Below are positions 37,096 through 48,671 of a stretch of 64,000 nucleotides of DNA, piece by piece. The stretch comes from Clusia tigrina (lineage: Eukaryota > Arthropoda > Insecta > Diptera > Clusiidae), in contig OV050030.1 in assembly GCA_920105625.2 (NCBI GenBank), positions 28,452,516 to 28,516,515 of the forward strand. The letters run 5' to 3'. The position numbers were made by a program, and so were the translations under genes. The notes beneath the pieces are model-generated. The model did not search any database. It was not told the DNA's origin and saw only the letters and a program-made list of their open reading frames with translations. Each line of letters starts with the position of its first letter. The stretch's first letter is position 1.

Positions 37096-38699
37096 AACTT
37101 TTGATAAGTTTTGTAAGTACGAAGTTGTGACGGAATAATATATGACTACTAGACTATTCCCCAATAACTGCTATGAAGTGGTTTAGCTGCGATTTAGGCA
37201 AAATAAGTTTGTGCTTTAATATCTGTTCATTACCATCAATGTTCTTATAGCCTGAAGCATATAAGAAAATAATGTTTCAACACAATTCTCCGGTAACTTT
37301 GTATCAGATGATTTTAAGACAAATAAACTCATCAAGATTCTTATAAGTAGGAGTTCGTACCGCATTACCACTTCATCAATATTGACTATACACGTGTACC
37401 TATTCCTTACCATTAATCAATTTTCTCACTTTTAATAGTGCAATTATTGTTTTTACTTATTCTATATTTAACCCAAACCTGTTCTTGCCATACAAAATAA
37501 TAAATCTTTGATATAAATAGAACCCATTTCAAAATAGATAAGCTAAGGAATGAATAGTATACTTTCACATCTAATTCCGTGAGGTATTGACTATAGGCGT
37601 TGGTTTGAATCACATCCTTGAGATTATCTGCAAAGCCTTTCTCTGAAACCCTGCTTGCACTTCCAGTTCTCATCCCGAAACCCTTATAGAAGTAATTGGA
37701 TTAATAATAATTGTATCATGGCTTCCTATCATGGCTTCTCTATAAAGATGGGTGGCGTTGTACTTTTAGAAGAAATAATGGCTTAGTAGAACCTCGTAGA
37801 TTGTCAATGAAATTGTACTTATATTTTAATAAGTATTCCTGTCCGCCAAATTGGCATTGGACATTATTATAGAAACATAAATTTTGTAACTACTCGTCTC
37901 TAATCTGCGAACAACCAGAGCAGTAGCCCCAGAACGGGAGCTAAAAGTTTATAACGAGTTTCCAATTAAAAAATTTTAACGAAAGTTTAATAAAATTTTG
38001 GGCCTTTTTTAAGAAAATTAAAGTCGCAACTCGCTTTTCACTCTCTGCCCTTTCGAATTAATTTCAATTTTATAGTTGCTTTAACATTCCGCTACTTTAC
38101 AGCATCCTGGCGAGGATTGATGATTTTAGCCGGTATAGAGGACATTTTGCCAGCATTCATCCATCCATTTTTATAAAAATGGCGCACAGCGTAAAATTCT
38201 TGATTTGATTTCTCCCTGTGCCAAGTTGTCGTCACTACACGGAGTAGCGGCATGATTTATTATCACGGTCAAATTGCGCATGAAAATGTAGCAGCAATCC
38301 CTTGCAGCACATTTATTCCGGGGTTGCGAATGAAATGTGCGAAATTGAAAATTTATATTTATAGCAGTTTGAAGAATTGTATAATATTTTTATGTGAAGA
38401 GGGATACTACTAGAATAGTATGATACGAGAAATGGGAGAGGGTTTCAGGATATTAATACTATTATTATTGGTATAATCAGGACAAAGATAAATAACAAAT
38501 AATATTCTCTGCCATAAAAAATATTATCTTCAAAGTGCTCATACGTCTATAGAGAATAAAAAATAAGTCCATGCAGGAATCCATTGATCTTCAATGGATT
38601 AAAAAAACTGAAGCCACTGAAGCATCAAGCTACTAAATTATCAGTTATTCACCTGTTAAATATCGGCACTGTCTTTGCCCTGACTTCCACCATCTTAAT
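37096..38699. other. AT-rich spacer
   Basis: No motif-bearing frame. The minus-strand frames at 37216-37413 and 37413-37673 are short and unrecognised. Confidence 0.5.
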
Positions 38700-38829
38700 C
38701 ATTAATAAGTAAGAGGATTTTTAGTCACTGCTTGAACGGTGCCACACTGTCGTATAACAATGGGCCAATAGGTGTGGTCAATTGTGGTTTTGGCAAACTA
38801 GGCTGCCACTCCTACCTACCTACCTACAT
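38700..38829 (+). mobile_element. Possible 3' end of a non-LTR element with (CCTA)n tail
   Basis: A GC-richer stretch with CAATGGGCCAATAGGTGTGG and AACTAGGCTGCCACTC ends in about four CCTA units (38815-38829). Non-LTR elements of the RNase H type often end in short tandem repeats. No coding part upstream could be read with confidence, so this may be only a 3' UTR relic. Confidence 0.3.
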
Positions 38830-39164
38830 GTCTAATATCATAACCTATACCATTGGGCGAATGAAACTGTTCGCTAGTAAATGAAACAGTCGATAACTAT
38901 TTTTTTTATATATATTTTAAGGGAAGAGGTAAAAAGTAATTTGATTCATGATTTATAATCCATCAACAGTTCGGTATATCACCATCGGCCTATTTCATCA
39001 TCATACTTAATGTTAGGAAAATACTTTCATTGTAACTATGATATTTTAAAATAATATAAAATCAAAGTTTTCGCTATATAATAATTCCATTAGATCAACG
39101 GGTCTTTCAACCAAAACTATTATAATTATATCTTATATAATAATTAATAGTGACTGCAAAGGGT
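38830..39164. other. AT-rich spacer
   Basis: No frame or repeat recognised. Confidence 0.5.
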
Positions 39165-39560
39165 TGGGGAATGAGTACTACTGAGGCTTTCGACTCGAAG
39201 AGAAGAGAGATTTTGAAAAGAAGCATTTTGGCGACCAAGCCCGGGCAACTAAACCTAGAAAGGCGTTGTTTATCAATGGATAAATTAATGAAAGTAGTAG
39301 AATTCGTACATAAATTGAAAAGCATATATATAATAATTTTATTCCAAAGAAAGAAATAAAAAACATATATTCTTGTCAGATTCTTCTCATTCGATCATCA
39401 GAGCGGTTTTATCGAACCATCTGCAATGGAAAGTTATCATTATAATTTAGAGCAATGCCCTTTCTAGTTTTGGTTGCCCTGGGCTTGGTCTCAAAAATGC
39501 GTCATTTCAAAATCTCTCTTCTCTTCAAGTCGAAGGCCCCAGTAGTACTCATTCTCCAAC
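39165..39560. repeat. Inverted pair of about 105-bp related segments
   Basis: The left arm 39165-39267 (plus) and the reverse complement of 39453-39560 are clearly homologous, sharing GAATGAGTACTACTG, GAAGAGAAGAGAGATTTTGAA and GACCAAGCCC. They translate alike (MSTTEAFDSKRREILKRS versus MSTTGAFDLKRREILK, the latter followed by a stop), so both look like copies of one coding segment placed head to head with a 185-bp spacer. I do not recognise the protein. A non-LTR element tail is possible. Confidence 0.75.
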
Positions 39561-42500
39561 CACTACCTCTCTTCACAGCAAATAATGATACCTCTCCAAA
39601 CTGATAACCCAGACTTACCAATAAAAAGAGTTATTTGTTTCTCACATAAATTAGCATTTGTTTCTTTGAGACAGTTTTAGTTATATAAAAATTAATATAA
39701 ATTTAGAACATAAATTTCAATTCTAGACATTTCATTAGTTATGAAATTCATAGAGTGGTCCTCCAAATTGTCTGTTTTATAGAAGAATTGAGGACTGCCA
39801 AAGCATAAGTTTTCCGGCATTGATATAAATTCTTCAAGTCTAAATATTCATACCAGTGGAGAAAAGTCTCCTGTCTTAAGAGACGAGTAAATTTTCCGGC
39901 TTCATTTCGGTGCTCCACCGAACAGACCTACCCGTTAAACTAAACTCTGATAAGTATTGAATTCATTGTAATTCTGTTCGATCTTGCTCTTTTTTGATCA
40001 CTGTTCAATTTATTCTATTCTTATAAACTGTCTTATCTAAAGTGAACTGTTCTGATTCAAATGTTCAACTGTGTGCTTCTAAGTATTCAATTTGTTCTTC
40101 ATCTCCACATCATCATCAGCCGTTGCTGATGATGCTTACAAAGCAACCTTTCTAAACACGCTCGTACTGCCACTTGAAAACAAAAACTTCCTTCGTTACA
40201 TTTCTAAAGTGTGCTGCAAGGGTTTGACCTTATTTTTAATCGCAGCACTGATTCAATATTTTCTGTTTACTTGCGTTCTCAGTTGATGCCATTACTTCGG
40301 CTCTCTGGCGCAAGTATCCCTAAAGTAAATTAGACAGAACAGTCAACAACCACTCTCGAGTCATTAGTTTTTCATGTCGCCTCTTGATGGGAGGAGAATT
40401 TCTTGAGCGCGACCAAAGCGGCTTGTGCACTCTACTAAACTACAAACAGATTTTGCAAATAGATTCTGACACCACAAACTTTACTGCTTCAGCCTTAGCT
40501 GTGTGCGCGCCATTGTCGTGCGATGCTCGCTGTGCTGCTGTCAGTGTTGCCACATTGCCTTCATTCATTTATCTTTGTAATTTACTGAACGAACAGCGGG
40601 AAGCAGCAACGTTTTTGCCGCCTTTCGGTTTTTGGTTTACCTTTCTGTTTTTTTCATCTTTCTTCTTATTCACGCAGCGCAAATGCGGCGATTATAAGAT
40701 GTACAAGTTTGAAACTGCGTGGCTGGAAGAGGGGTAGCTGCGTAAGTGGGTAAATCCTTTGCCAAGTAAAAGTGTACCAGCAAGGATAATGGATATCAAA
40801 ATAATACGCTAGGACTAACCACATGCAGTTAGCGCAGTTAGCGCAGCACGCTGTCTCCTACGGCGAGAACGGTTTACGCGAGCGTTCTTACTCAACACCT
40901 CCTTCATTAATTTGAAGCTGCCAAGATGCTGCGGCTGTGTGGGCACAATTTATAGCAATCAAATTGGAATACACAAAATTATAAAGTGTAAAAGAGTGTG
41001 GCAAGTTTCGAGAGGGTGGAGAAAACTGCCGCCTATTGGCAACAATTGTGATAGCTGCCTACTGTTCATTGTCATGTTCCATATCAAACTGTCTGTTGCG
41101 ACTTCGACTTCGACTTCGTACTCCCCTTGCTCCAATCTCTGCTACGCTTTGGTATCTTGCTGTGTTCTGTGCTCTATTCACTCCAGCATATTTTCTACCA
41201 ATTGTCTTAGCATTGATTTTTTACTTATTTTTTTCTGGAAAATGCACGCTTACGTTGTCACCAGCAAATGAATTGCGTGTGTCCTCGCAATAATTTCACT
41301 AAAAGATTGATCGCTGCTGATGACTGGTGTCTGAAGTGTTGTCCTTGAGTGATGCTAATGATGGGAGCTCTCTACCAGTTCTTGTCTAAATTTTGAAGTG
41401 CCATTTTCTGGCATAGACAACTCAAGAAATTTGTTTTTATACATTTGAATTTACACTTCGAATCGCACAGCGCAATCAAATTTGTTTGGAAATGTGTGAA
41501 AACCTTGGATGTGACATTGAGTGAGATGGATTAAGCGTAAGTACAGGGAATTGCCATTTCTTGGTGACGACAAACTTTTAAATTTATCTAATAAAATGCT
41601 TCTTGGCATCACATCACATTAATCGGAAAGGGAGCTACTCACGGAAAGACCTTGCTAATAAGGATCTAATTATTGGCAAATTTCCATTTATGAGGAAATG
41701 GGTTTATTTCAGTCGTAACGTTGGTAATAACTTTGGCGACTAGAAATCAATTCGATTTTGGATGGATTCGTAATATAAAATATTATTAATTATATTTCTA
41801 TATAAATTTGTTACTTCATATCGATGGAAGATGCCTTTGCGAAGGTTCCTGGGTTATCAGAACCACATTTAGTATAGAAAAAGAGCAAGTTATGTTCAAC
41901 AATCATTTTAACATCCTTCGGACTTACTTGGTTGATCTGCCGCTATAACTCCCAGTATAGAAACATGATCTAATAAGTGGGTCACCCTTTATCCAAAGGG
42001 GTTTCGTTGCACAGTAATTTACACAGAATGGTACTGCGGGCCAGGAAACGAACTCTTCCAGCGAACCTGGAACCATTTTATCTAAAGTGTGGCGCCATTA
42101 AAATTCCGAAGATTTGCATCTTCACAGTTTTTGTGTTTTTTATCGTCTCTATTATAACTGAAATGGATGGCAACAGCCATGGTTACATCATCTTACAAAT
42201 TGCCGCGATATTTAAACTGTATTTTATTATATCACAACATATTTTCCACAACCAACTACTGAGGGGCTAACGCTCATGGTCGCCCTCCGCCGCTCGACTT
42301 CCCTGCTCTGACGTAAGGTGCTAGTTCCAATACCAGCGCTAGTGCCAGTGCCAGTGCCTGTGATTATAGAAGATCGCATACCGACATACAAACATGAACA
42401 TCGCTCAATCAAATCACACTTTAAAATTATTTATGCTCCAATTTTCCTCAAGTTCCAACTCATCAATGCTGCCAACGGGTTTTCAGCGCAGTGAGCGGTA

Positions 42501-43549
42501 CGATGCGATGCTGTTCTAACAAGATGATTACACGCTGCTGCTGCTGCCATTTCTGCCGTTGGTATGTTGCTGTATTGCTACAACCCCACAGGCAACAATT
42601 CAGAGGATTCATACAAATCACAGGCCATTTAAGCACCAACTGCAGCACAACTGCGAGCAGCCAAGTAGCAAAGCGCAAAACGCGTAATTACATTGGCTAC
42701 ATTGGCGCGTATTAATCTTGACGCTGCCGCCATCCATGATGGCCGTGAATTTAACACCATCCAACCGCAACTTGAAAAGTGGTAAGTGGCGTGAGCGCAC
42801 TCTGTTCTCGGAGTTCTGGTACGAGTAGCTCTCGAGGTCAAATGCAAGTTCCTTATGCTTGTATTGTGGAAAATGTTTTCGCTACGTTGATTATAACGGT
42901 GCTGTGCCCCTCTTCTTGCTCCACTCTGTTTGTTATTATTGTTGTTGTTGTTGTTGTTGTTGATGGTTTTGCTGGTGTGCTTAGAATTGTTGTAAAGTGC
43001 TTGTTAAAAGAGATTTTTATAATTCTTATGCCATCAATTTTAAATTATTTGCGCCTGCGTGAAAATTTGCCGCTTGATTGCGTCAGAGTTGGTTAACAGT
43101 GCTGGTGAAGAGACACTTGTTTACTGAGATTCGCAGCGGAATTTGGAGGAAGATGTTAAGTTAAAACAATCAACAGCAATGCAGGAGAATGTAGAATACT
43201 CCAAACTGTTTGGAAAATATTAGCATGATAGTTGAATGTTCCATATGAGAATTTCTAATATACATATCATACAAAACATGCAAAACGAGAGATAAGAGCA
43301 ATTTTTACTGTCATCTTGTTGTGTGTATGAAGTATATCGGAACCCTTCATTCTTTAGTCATCATTTGCTCTTTCTCATATGCTTAAATAATCCACAAACT
43401 GGGTGATACCATTCGACAGTTCGAACAATTCTGGCTTATCTCTTTTCAACTATTTGTATACATAGGTTGAAATCGAATCAAGATTTTTCAAGGGAATTAT
43501 TACATTTTGATTTATGTGGCTGCCACTATACATATGGTTATTTCCGCAG
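39561..43549. other. Spacer, no gene recognised
   Basis: Short frames (40384-40737, 40912-41293, 41977-42270, 42779-43096) without domains. Contains CTTCGA repeats at 41098-41120, a CCAGTG repeat near 42335-42358 and a TTG run at 42935-42962. Confidence 0.5.
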
Positions 43550-43934
43550 AGGCGTACGCGACATTCGTACGCACATAAAGTTAAATAAATATAACAAGAT
43601 GAGAGTTGACAACCAAACAATTAAGATTTCTACTTTGTACTAAGAGAGCTCTTAACTAGAAAAAAGAGTTTACAACGCTGAAGCCCTTAATGGCAAAACC
43701 CTAAGGCAAAGTAAGATGATAACGTACGTGACAAAAAACAGAAGTGGATTAAAAGCGCAAGTGCAAATTGACAAAAATCTGCGAATTATGGTCAGTTTTA
43801 TTTCTGCAAAAGTTCTGACATTTAGCTGAATAATGGACCTTTACTATTCAACTATATTTTGATATAAAAAATGTCTGGTTATTTAAAAAAAAAAATTATA
43901 TATTCATAACGTACGCGACATAACGTACGCGACA
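43550..43934 (+). repeat. Left cluster of CGTACGCGACA motif copies
   Basis: Copies at 43553-43563 (followed by a degenerate CGTACGCACA at 43566-43575), 43723-43733 (one mismatch), and a perfect tandem pair TAACGTACGCGACA at 43907-43920 and 43921-43934. Confidence 0.9.
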
Positions 43935-44089
43935 GACTTTGCTTCTAATCATAAACTTAAAGTATACAAAGTAAATTATTTTAAGATGTACTATTTATTT
44001 AAAAAAAAATAAAAAATTATTCATTAAACTAGGTGCTAAGTACAAAATCAAACAAAAAAGAAGTAATTTATTTTAATTATAAAACTTAA

Positions 44090-45809
44090 CTAAATCCTAA
44101 TCTTTTTCCTAGGAGAATAAGCCAATCTTGCAACATTTAAATGATTAATGTCGACATAACCAAGCCAGTGATGTTTTTGGATTTGTGGGATACAAACAAC
44201 TGATTTCCATTTAAAGGCCATGTCTGTAGAAAAATGTTCAATGGCTTTTGTAGATATATACAACAAATTAACTCCTTCAATGTGTTTACGAGCGCATTCA
44301 TAAAATGAAACAGCATCTTGCAGAATTAAATTTTTCGCTTTTACTAATTGCCAAACCTTTTTTTTAACCACTGCACCTATACCATCCACTGCACCTTTCC
44401 CATGGGGCGTTGCGAAAAAACTCCATTCCAAATGTTTACATCCGAATTGTTTTAAAAAATGCGGAATGCTTGTCAGGATGTATTTGTTTTTAAACTGACC
44501 GCTACTACCATCGGAAAATAGGAATATCGTAGAAATTTGTTGGTGCTCCTTTCTTATTTGCTGCACAATTTTGGCAAGGAAACAATAAATATCAGATTTG
44601 TTGTGGTTTAAAAAATCGCTCATTATTGCAAATGATTTTGTTTCGCCACGAAGCCACGCAACACACGTGAAAAGAGTGACTTGCCGATAAGTGAAATGGG
44701 CATCCTGTATCTCATTTTGAAAAAGTAGTCGATAGTTTTCAGCGAAATCGATTTGTAAAACGAGTTCTTCAGACGTTAAATTTTTTTTTTTTTCTTCAAA
44801 ATATCGCTGTTGACTTTGTTATACAAAAGTGTGCAGCTTAAAATGTGGCAGTTGAGTTTCAATTTCATGTAGCAGATCTTCTAATGGAGCAATAGTGTAA
44901 CTTAATATAAGCCGGTGGTCAACTTTCCTCCAATATTTCCATTTCACATCCTCTTCCAGTTTGGAAAGATAATGAAGAGGTACTAAAACAAATACAACAT
45001 CCCGCACACAGTTTTCGCAATCGCTAGTTATACAGTTTTCTTGCGCTGGATTACAAGAAACCACTTGTAGAAAAGAGTCAAATGTTTTTGGAAATGTTGG
45101 AATCGCTTTTCTGCACCCCTCCAATAGAAACTGCAAGTTTGCGTGATACTTGCATACGCACATATTGTGGGGCGTTTTGTTTATAAGTTGTACATAGCTA
45201 GGACGGTTCTCACAAAATAAAGTTTTTCCCACACATTCTGTAGTCACCTCGCTTTTATATATTTCGTAAGCTTCCGATAGAGTCAAAAGCATGAATCGCT
45301 TCGCAACTGTTTGACCATTATAAATAACAGTGTCCTTTCAACCGGGCGCCTGTACACTAATTCCATCTTGTAAATAAAAGTCTTTTACCACTTGAATTCT
45401 TTTGTCTTCTTGTTCCTGCATTGGTTCAAAAATGGTAGATTCTACGTATTTTTTATGCAATACTTTAATTACTTCGACCTTCTTTTCAATTTTGGTCGGC
45501 AACACACTTTCTACCTTCTTTACTGCCTTCCCCAGTGTTTGTTAACAATTGTATGATGAAGAACCATAAGTGGGCGGCGCGTTCGATAAATTCTCATTCT
45601 TCTTTTTTTCTCTTAATTTTTGTTGTCGAATGCGATCTTTCATTCTTTTTTCATAAAGAAATTTTTTTTTTTTTTCGCCAAATCTGCCTTTTTTTCCGTA
45701 TTGTACGAACCCTCTCAGCTTCCTTCTTTCTGTATGCTTTCAGTTTCTCTTCATCCTTCTTAAGTTCTTCCCTCCACCCTTTTGTTCTTTCATGAGCGCT
45801 TTTAGCCAT
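44090..45809 (-). pseudogene. DDE-like transposase-related protein, family unnamed, broken
   Basis: An ATG at 45809 starts a basic, charged N-terminus (MAKSAHERTKGWREELKKDE, then many Lys/Arg). After a shift in an A-run near 45665, a TAA near 45540 and a TGA near 45340, the middle part is open at 44819-45292: LLTLSEAYEIY, NMCVCKYHANLQFLLEGC and a Cys cluster (CNPAQENCITSDCENC), possibly zinc-binding. A 1-base shift in the A13 run at 44781-44793 joins it to LQIDFAENYRLLFQNEIQ, then LFSDGSSGQFKNKYI and WSFFATPHGKGAVDGIGA. These three acidic blocks look like an RNase H-fold DDE core. I recall similar uncharacterised proteins in arthropods and cnidarians but cannot name the family; a transposase role is inference from the motifs and flanking repeats. 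Confidence 0.6.
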
Positions 45810-45877
45810 CTATGTTGAAAATTTAAATTATCATTATTATTAACTTTAATATTTTGCTTGATATTTTGTACTTACAA

Positions 45878-46057
45878 TAACGTACGCGACAAACTTTTTG
45901 AGGCGGCAAATTTTTTAATATATTGAAATTATATTATATTTTTATAAATTCTTTTAGCTCATGCACTTGTCGGTTTAGAAAATTTTTTTCAGCCACTTCT
46001 GATCGCTTATACACAAATAAGAAGAAGAACTGTTGTGTTTGCATATCGTACGCGACA
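45878..46057 (+). repeat. Right cluster of CGTACGCGACA motif copies
   Basis: A perfect TAACGTACGCGACA at 45878-45891, 69 bp upstream of the transposase-like start codon, and TATCGTACGCGACA at 46044-46057. Same orientation as the left cluster. Confidence 0.9.
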
Positions 46058-47310
46058 ATGAAATAGTGCAAAAAGAAAGTTGACAATTAGCAGTTATTTG
46101 CGCTCTCTTGTCTCTTTCTGCATATTTTTGTAAGATGTTCTTCTTGTAGCATTAATTTAATGGTATAGTAACAATAATTTTAATTTTGTTGTTTGGAAAA
46201 AAGCAAATTGAAAATACCTCACATCACTTGCTTCTGGTCAGTCATAGAGACGTCAAACTTGAAACTGTTTTTTTATAAGTCTACAATTATGTTAACTTCT
46301 AAATTAATTTGCGGAGTTAAGTTCGAATATTTCAACCCAACTTACGCATGATAAAAAAGAATTTATGGTTATTCTACATTTTCATTCCTGGTTGACGTTT
46401 TGGCGAAAAAGCCCATATGGATTCCTACCTCAAGATATGCTCTTGCAAAGAAAATACAAATATTTGAACGTGTTGGCTTTCACCAGCTTTTATACACGTT
46501 CCAAGTTCAAACTCATGTTAATATAAATTTTCATTCAAATATCACTTTTCATTCTCTAAGTTTGCTTTGTTAAGAAAACTATGCTAATGTAAACTAGGCA
46601 TGTTACTGGTATCCACTGATCCAAACCCTATATAGCTCCCGTAGAAGTTGAACACCATTTGCATATACATGTGCAACTCAATATCTCTTTACATTCTCGG
46701 ACTAGGCTGTTTAAATGAAGGGAGAAGTAACAATCACACGTTCATGGCTAAATCTTATCAGGAATCAGGGACACGGATCAAGAATATAGCGTGGATATTA
46801 CATAAGTTTGGCCAATTCTAATGTACACTGCAAAGAACGTGTAAATGTGAAATAAGAATTGGGATTTTTACCTAAGTAGTTACCAAGATAATTAGTATGA
46901 GAAGGTGGGGAAACTCTAGAGATATTTAATCCGTGGATGGATTTTGGTTTCTTTGGTGGTACTTTATATTGAAAATTAGAGATTTATGAAGACCTCTTGG
47001 TAAGGGAAAGTAGAAAAACGACTACTATGGAATAGTTTGCTGTCTGCATCATGGTTACTAAATATAGTACTACCAAATAATACAATGTTAGAAAAACAAG
47101 AACGAAGTATTTATTTTTAACCGTTCCGAAAAGTTGGCAAGTGAAATTTTATCATGAGTTTGCAGATCATTATGAAGAGTGGTTCAAAATGCAATTGAAT
47201 GTAGCAACAATTACAGTATATGAAGAACAGAATACAGAAACCACATTTTGCTTCCTAAATAAGAAAAAAATGATAAATAGTTTGTTTATCTGATGAATCG
47301 TCCTTTAATA
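46058..47310. other. AT-rich spacer
   Basis: No open frame or repeat recognised. Confidence 0.5.
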
Positions 47311-47412
47311 TACGAGGTGTGATAAAAAAATAAGCGTTATTTTCAAATGTCGTGAGTTACGTACGAGGTGTGATCAAAAGATAACCGTTATTTTCATCTT
47401 TTCGTGAGTTAC
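47311..47412 (+). repeat. Tandem duplication of the mariner left terminus, 51 bp x 2
   Basis: 47311-47361 and 47362-47412 both begin TACGAGGTGTGAT and run through the terminal repeat to CGTGAGTTACGTA, with a few differences. The inner copy matches the right terminal repeat better, so it is likely the true end and the outer copy a duplication or a relic of another insertion. Confidence 0.85.
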
Positions 47413-48671
47413 GTATGTTCGATGTTCGCATTTTTTTTATGTTGGTACACATGTCAGTTATATGTTGGCAATACCAACCATTTTGGATTGTCAGTTTGTT
47501 TTTGACAGATAAAAAGGTTAGTCGTGTTTTGGTGTGCTCTTCGATTTTGTACTATTCGAAAAAATGGATCAAAGAAACTGTATTCAGTTTTGTATAAAAA
47601 ATGAAATTAAATGAGCAAGGACATTTGAAATGTTGACTGTGGCCTTTGGCGAGTCTACCATGAGGAGAACACAAGTTCAATTGTGGTATAACCGGTTTAA
47701 GGAAGGCCGAGAAGATGTCAATGACGATCCTCGTCCTGGTCGCCCGAGCACGTCAACAACCGATGAAAACATTGACGCAGTGAAGAAAATGATTTTGGAT
47801 AATCGTCGAATCACTATCAGAGAGGTTGCTGATGATGTTGGCATATCGTTCGGCTCATGCCAAGCAATTTTTACGGATGTTTTAGGCATGAAACGTGCGG
47901 CAGCGAAGATTGTTCCAAAATTGCTAAATTTTGAGCAAAAACAACGTCGCATGGACATCGCTCCGGAGCTGTTGAACATCGTCAACGACGATCCAGATTT
48001 CCTCAAAAAGATCATAACTGGTGACGAATCGTGGGTGTATGGCTATGACATTGAAACCAAAGCCCAATCATCCCAATGGAAACGTCCAGATGAGCCAAGA
48101 CCGAAAAAAGCACTTTATGTTCGGTCGAACGTAAAAGTTTTGCTGACAGTTTTCTTTGATTGCAATGGCGTGGTGCATCAGAAATTCTTGCCACAAGGTC
48201 GTACGGTCAAGAAGGAATACTACCTTGAAGTTATGCGCCGTTTGCGAGAAGCAATTCGTCAGAAACGCCCAGAAGTGTGGAAAAACCAATAATGGATTTT
48301 GCACCATGATAACGCACCAGCTCACACATCGATGCTTGTGCGTAATTTGTTGGCCAAAAACAAAGCCGTTATCATGCCTCAACCACCGTATTCACCGGAC
48401 TTGGCCCCCGCTACTTTTTCCTCTTTCCAAAACTGAAGACACCGATGAAAGGAAAGCGTTTTGCTACGATTGAGGAGATAAAAGAAAAATCGAAATAGGA
48501 GCTGTTGGCGATACCAAAAAAAGCGTTTCGGAAGTGTTTCGAGGATTGGAAAAAAGGCTGGCATAAGTGTATTATATCTGAGGGGAATTACTTTGAAGGG
48601 TACAAAATAGTTGTTGATGAATAAATAAATACTTTTTGAAAATAACGGTTATTTTTTGATCAAACCTCGTA
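47362..48671 (+). mobile_element. Mariner transposon with both terminal inverted repeats, inactive
   Basis: The left end 47362-47395 and the reverse complement of 48638-48671 match at 32 of 34 positions (TACGAGGT...GATCAAAA...). The outer TA at each end is the expected mariner target duplication. Total length about 1.3 kb is normal for mariner. The single transposase gene inside is broken. Confidence 0.93.
47564..48624 (+). pseudogene. Mariner transposase, broken by stops and a frameshift
   Basis: Cut-and-paste transposase of about 350 residues. The ATG at 47564 gives MDQRNCIQFCIKNEIK before a TGA at 47612; the frame then stays open to 48291. Helix-turn-helix parts (VQLWYNRFKEGREDVNDDPR, NRRITIREVADDVGIS) are followed by the first catalytic block ITGDESWVYGYDIETKAQSS. 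A TAA at about 48291 precedes ILHHDNAPAHTS with the second Asp. After YSPDLAP a one-base deletion near 48411 destroys the third catalytic Asp codon (DD34D in mariner) and shifts the frame to LKTPMKGKRFATIEEIKEKS, then a TAG, ending at 48624. At least four lesions make it inactive, though overall length is kept. Confidence 0.93.

Larger units (their letters stand above)
43550..46057 (-). mobile_element. Candidate unclassified DNA transposon with direct motif repeats at both ends
   Basis: A broken transposase-like gene (44090-45809, minus) sits between two clusters of the motif CGTACGCGACA, usually preceded by TAA. Exact 11-bp copies start at 43553, 43910, 43924, 45881 and 46047, and variants lie at 43723 and 43566, all in the same orientation and only in this interval. 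I found no inverted terminal repeat or target duplication, so the limits given are the outermost motifs. The motif could be a subterminal binding site for the encoded protein. The alternative is a decayed host gene with unrelated repeats, which I think less likely. Confidence 0.55.
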
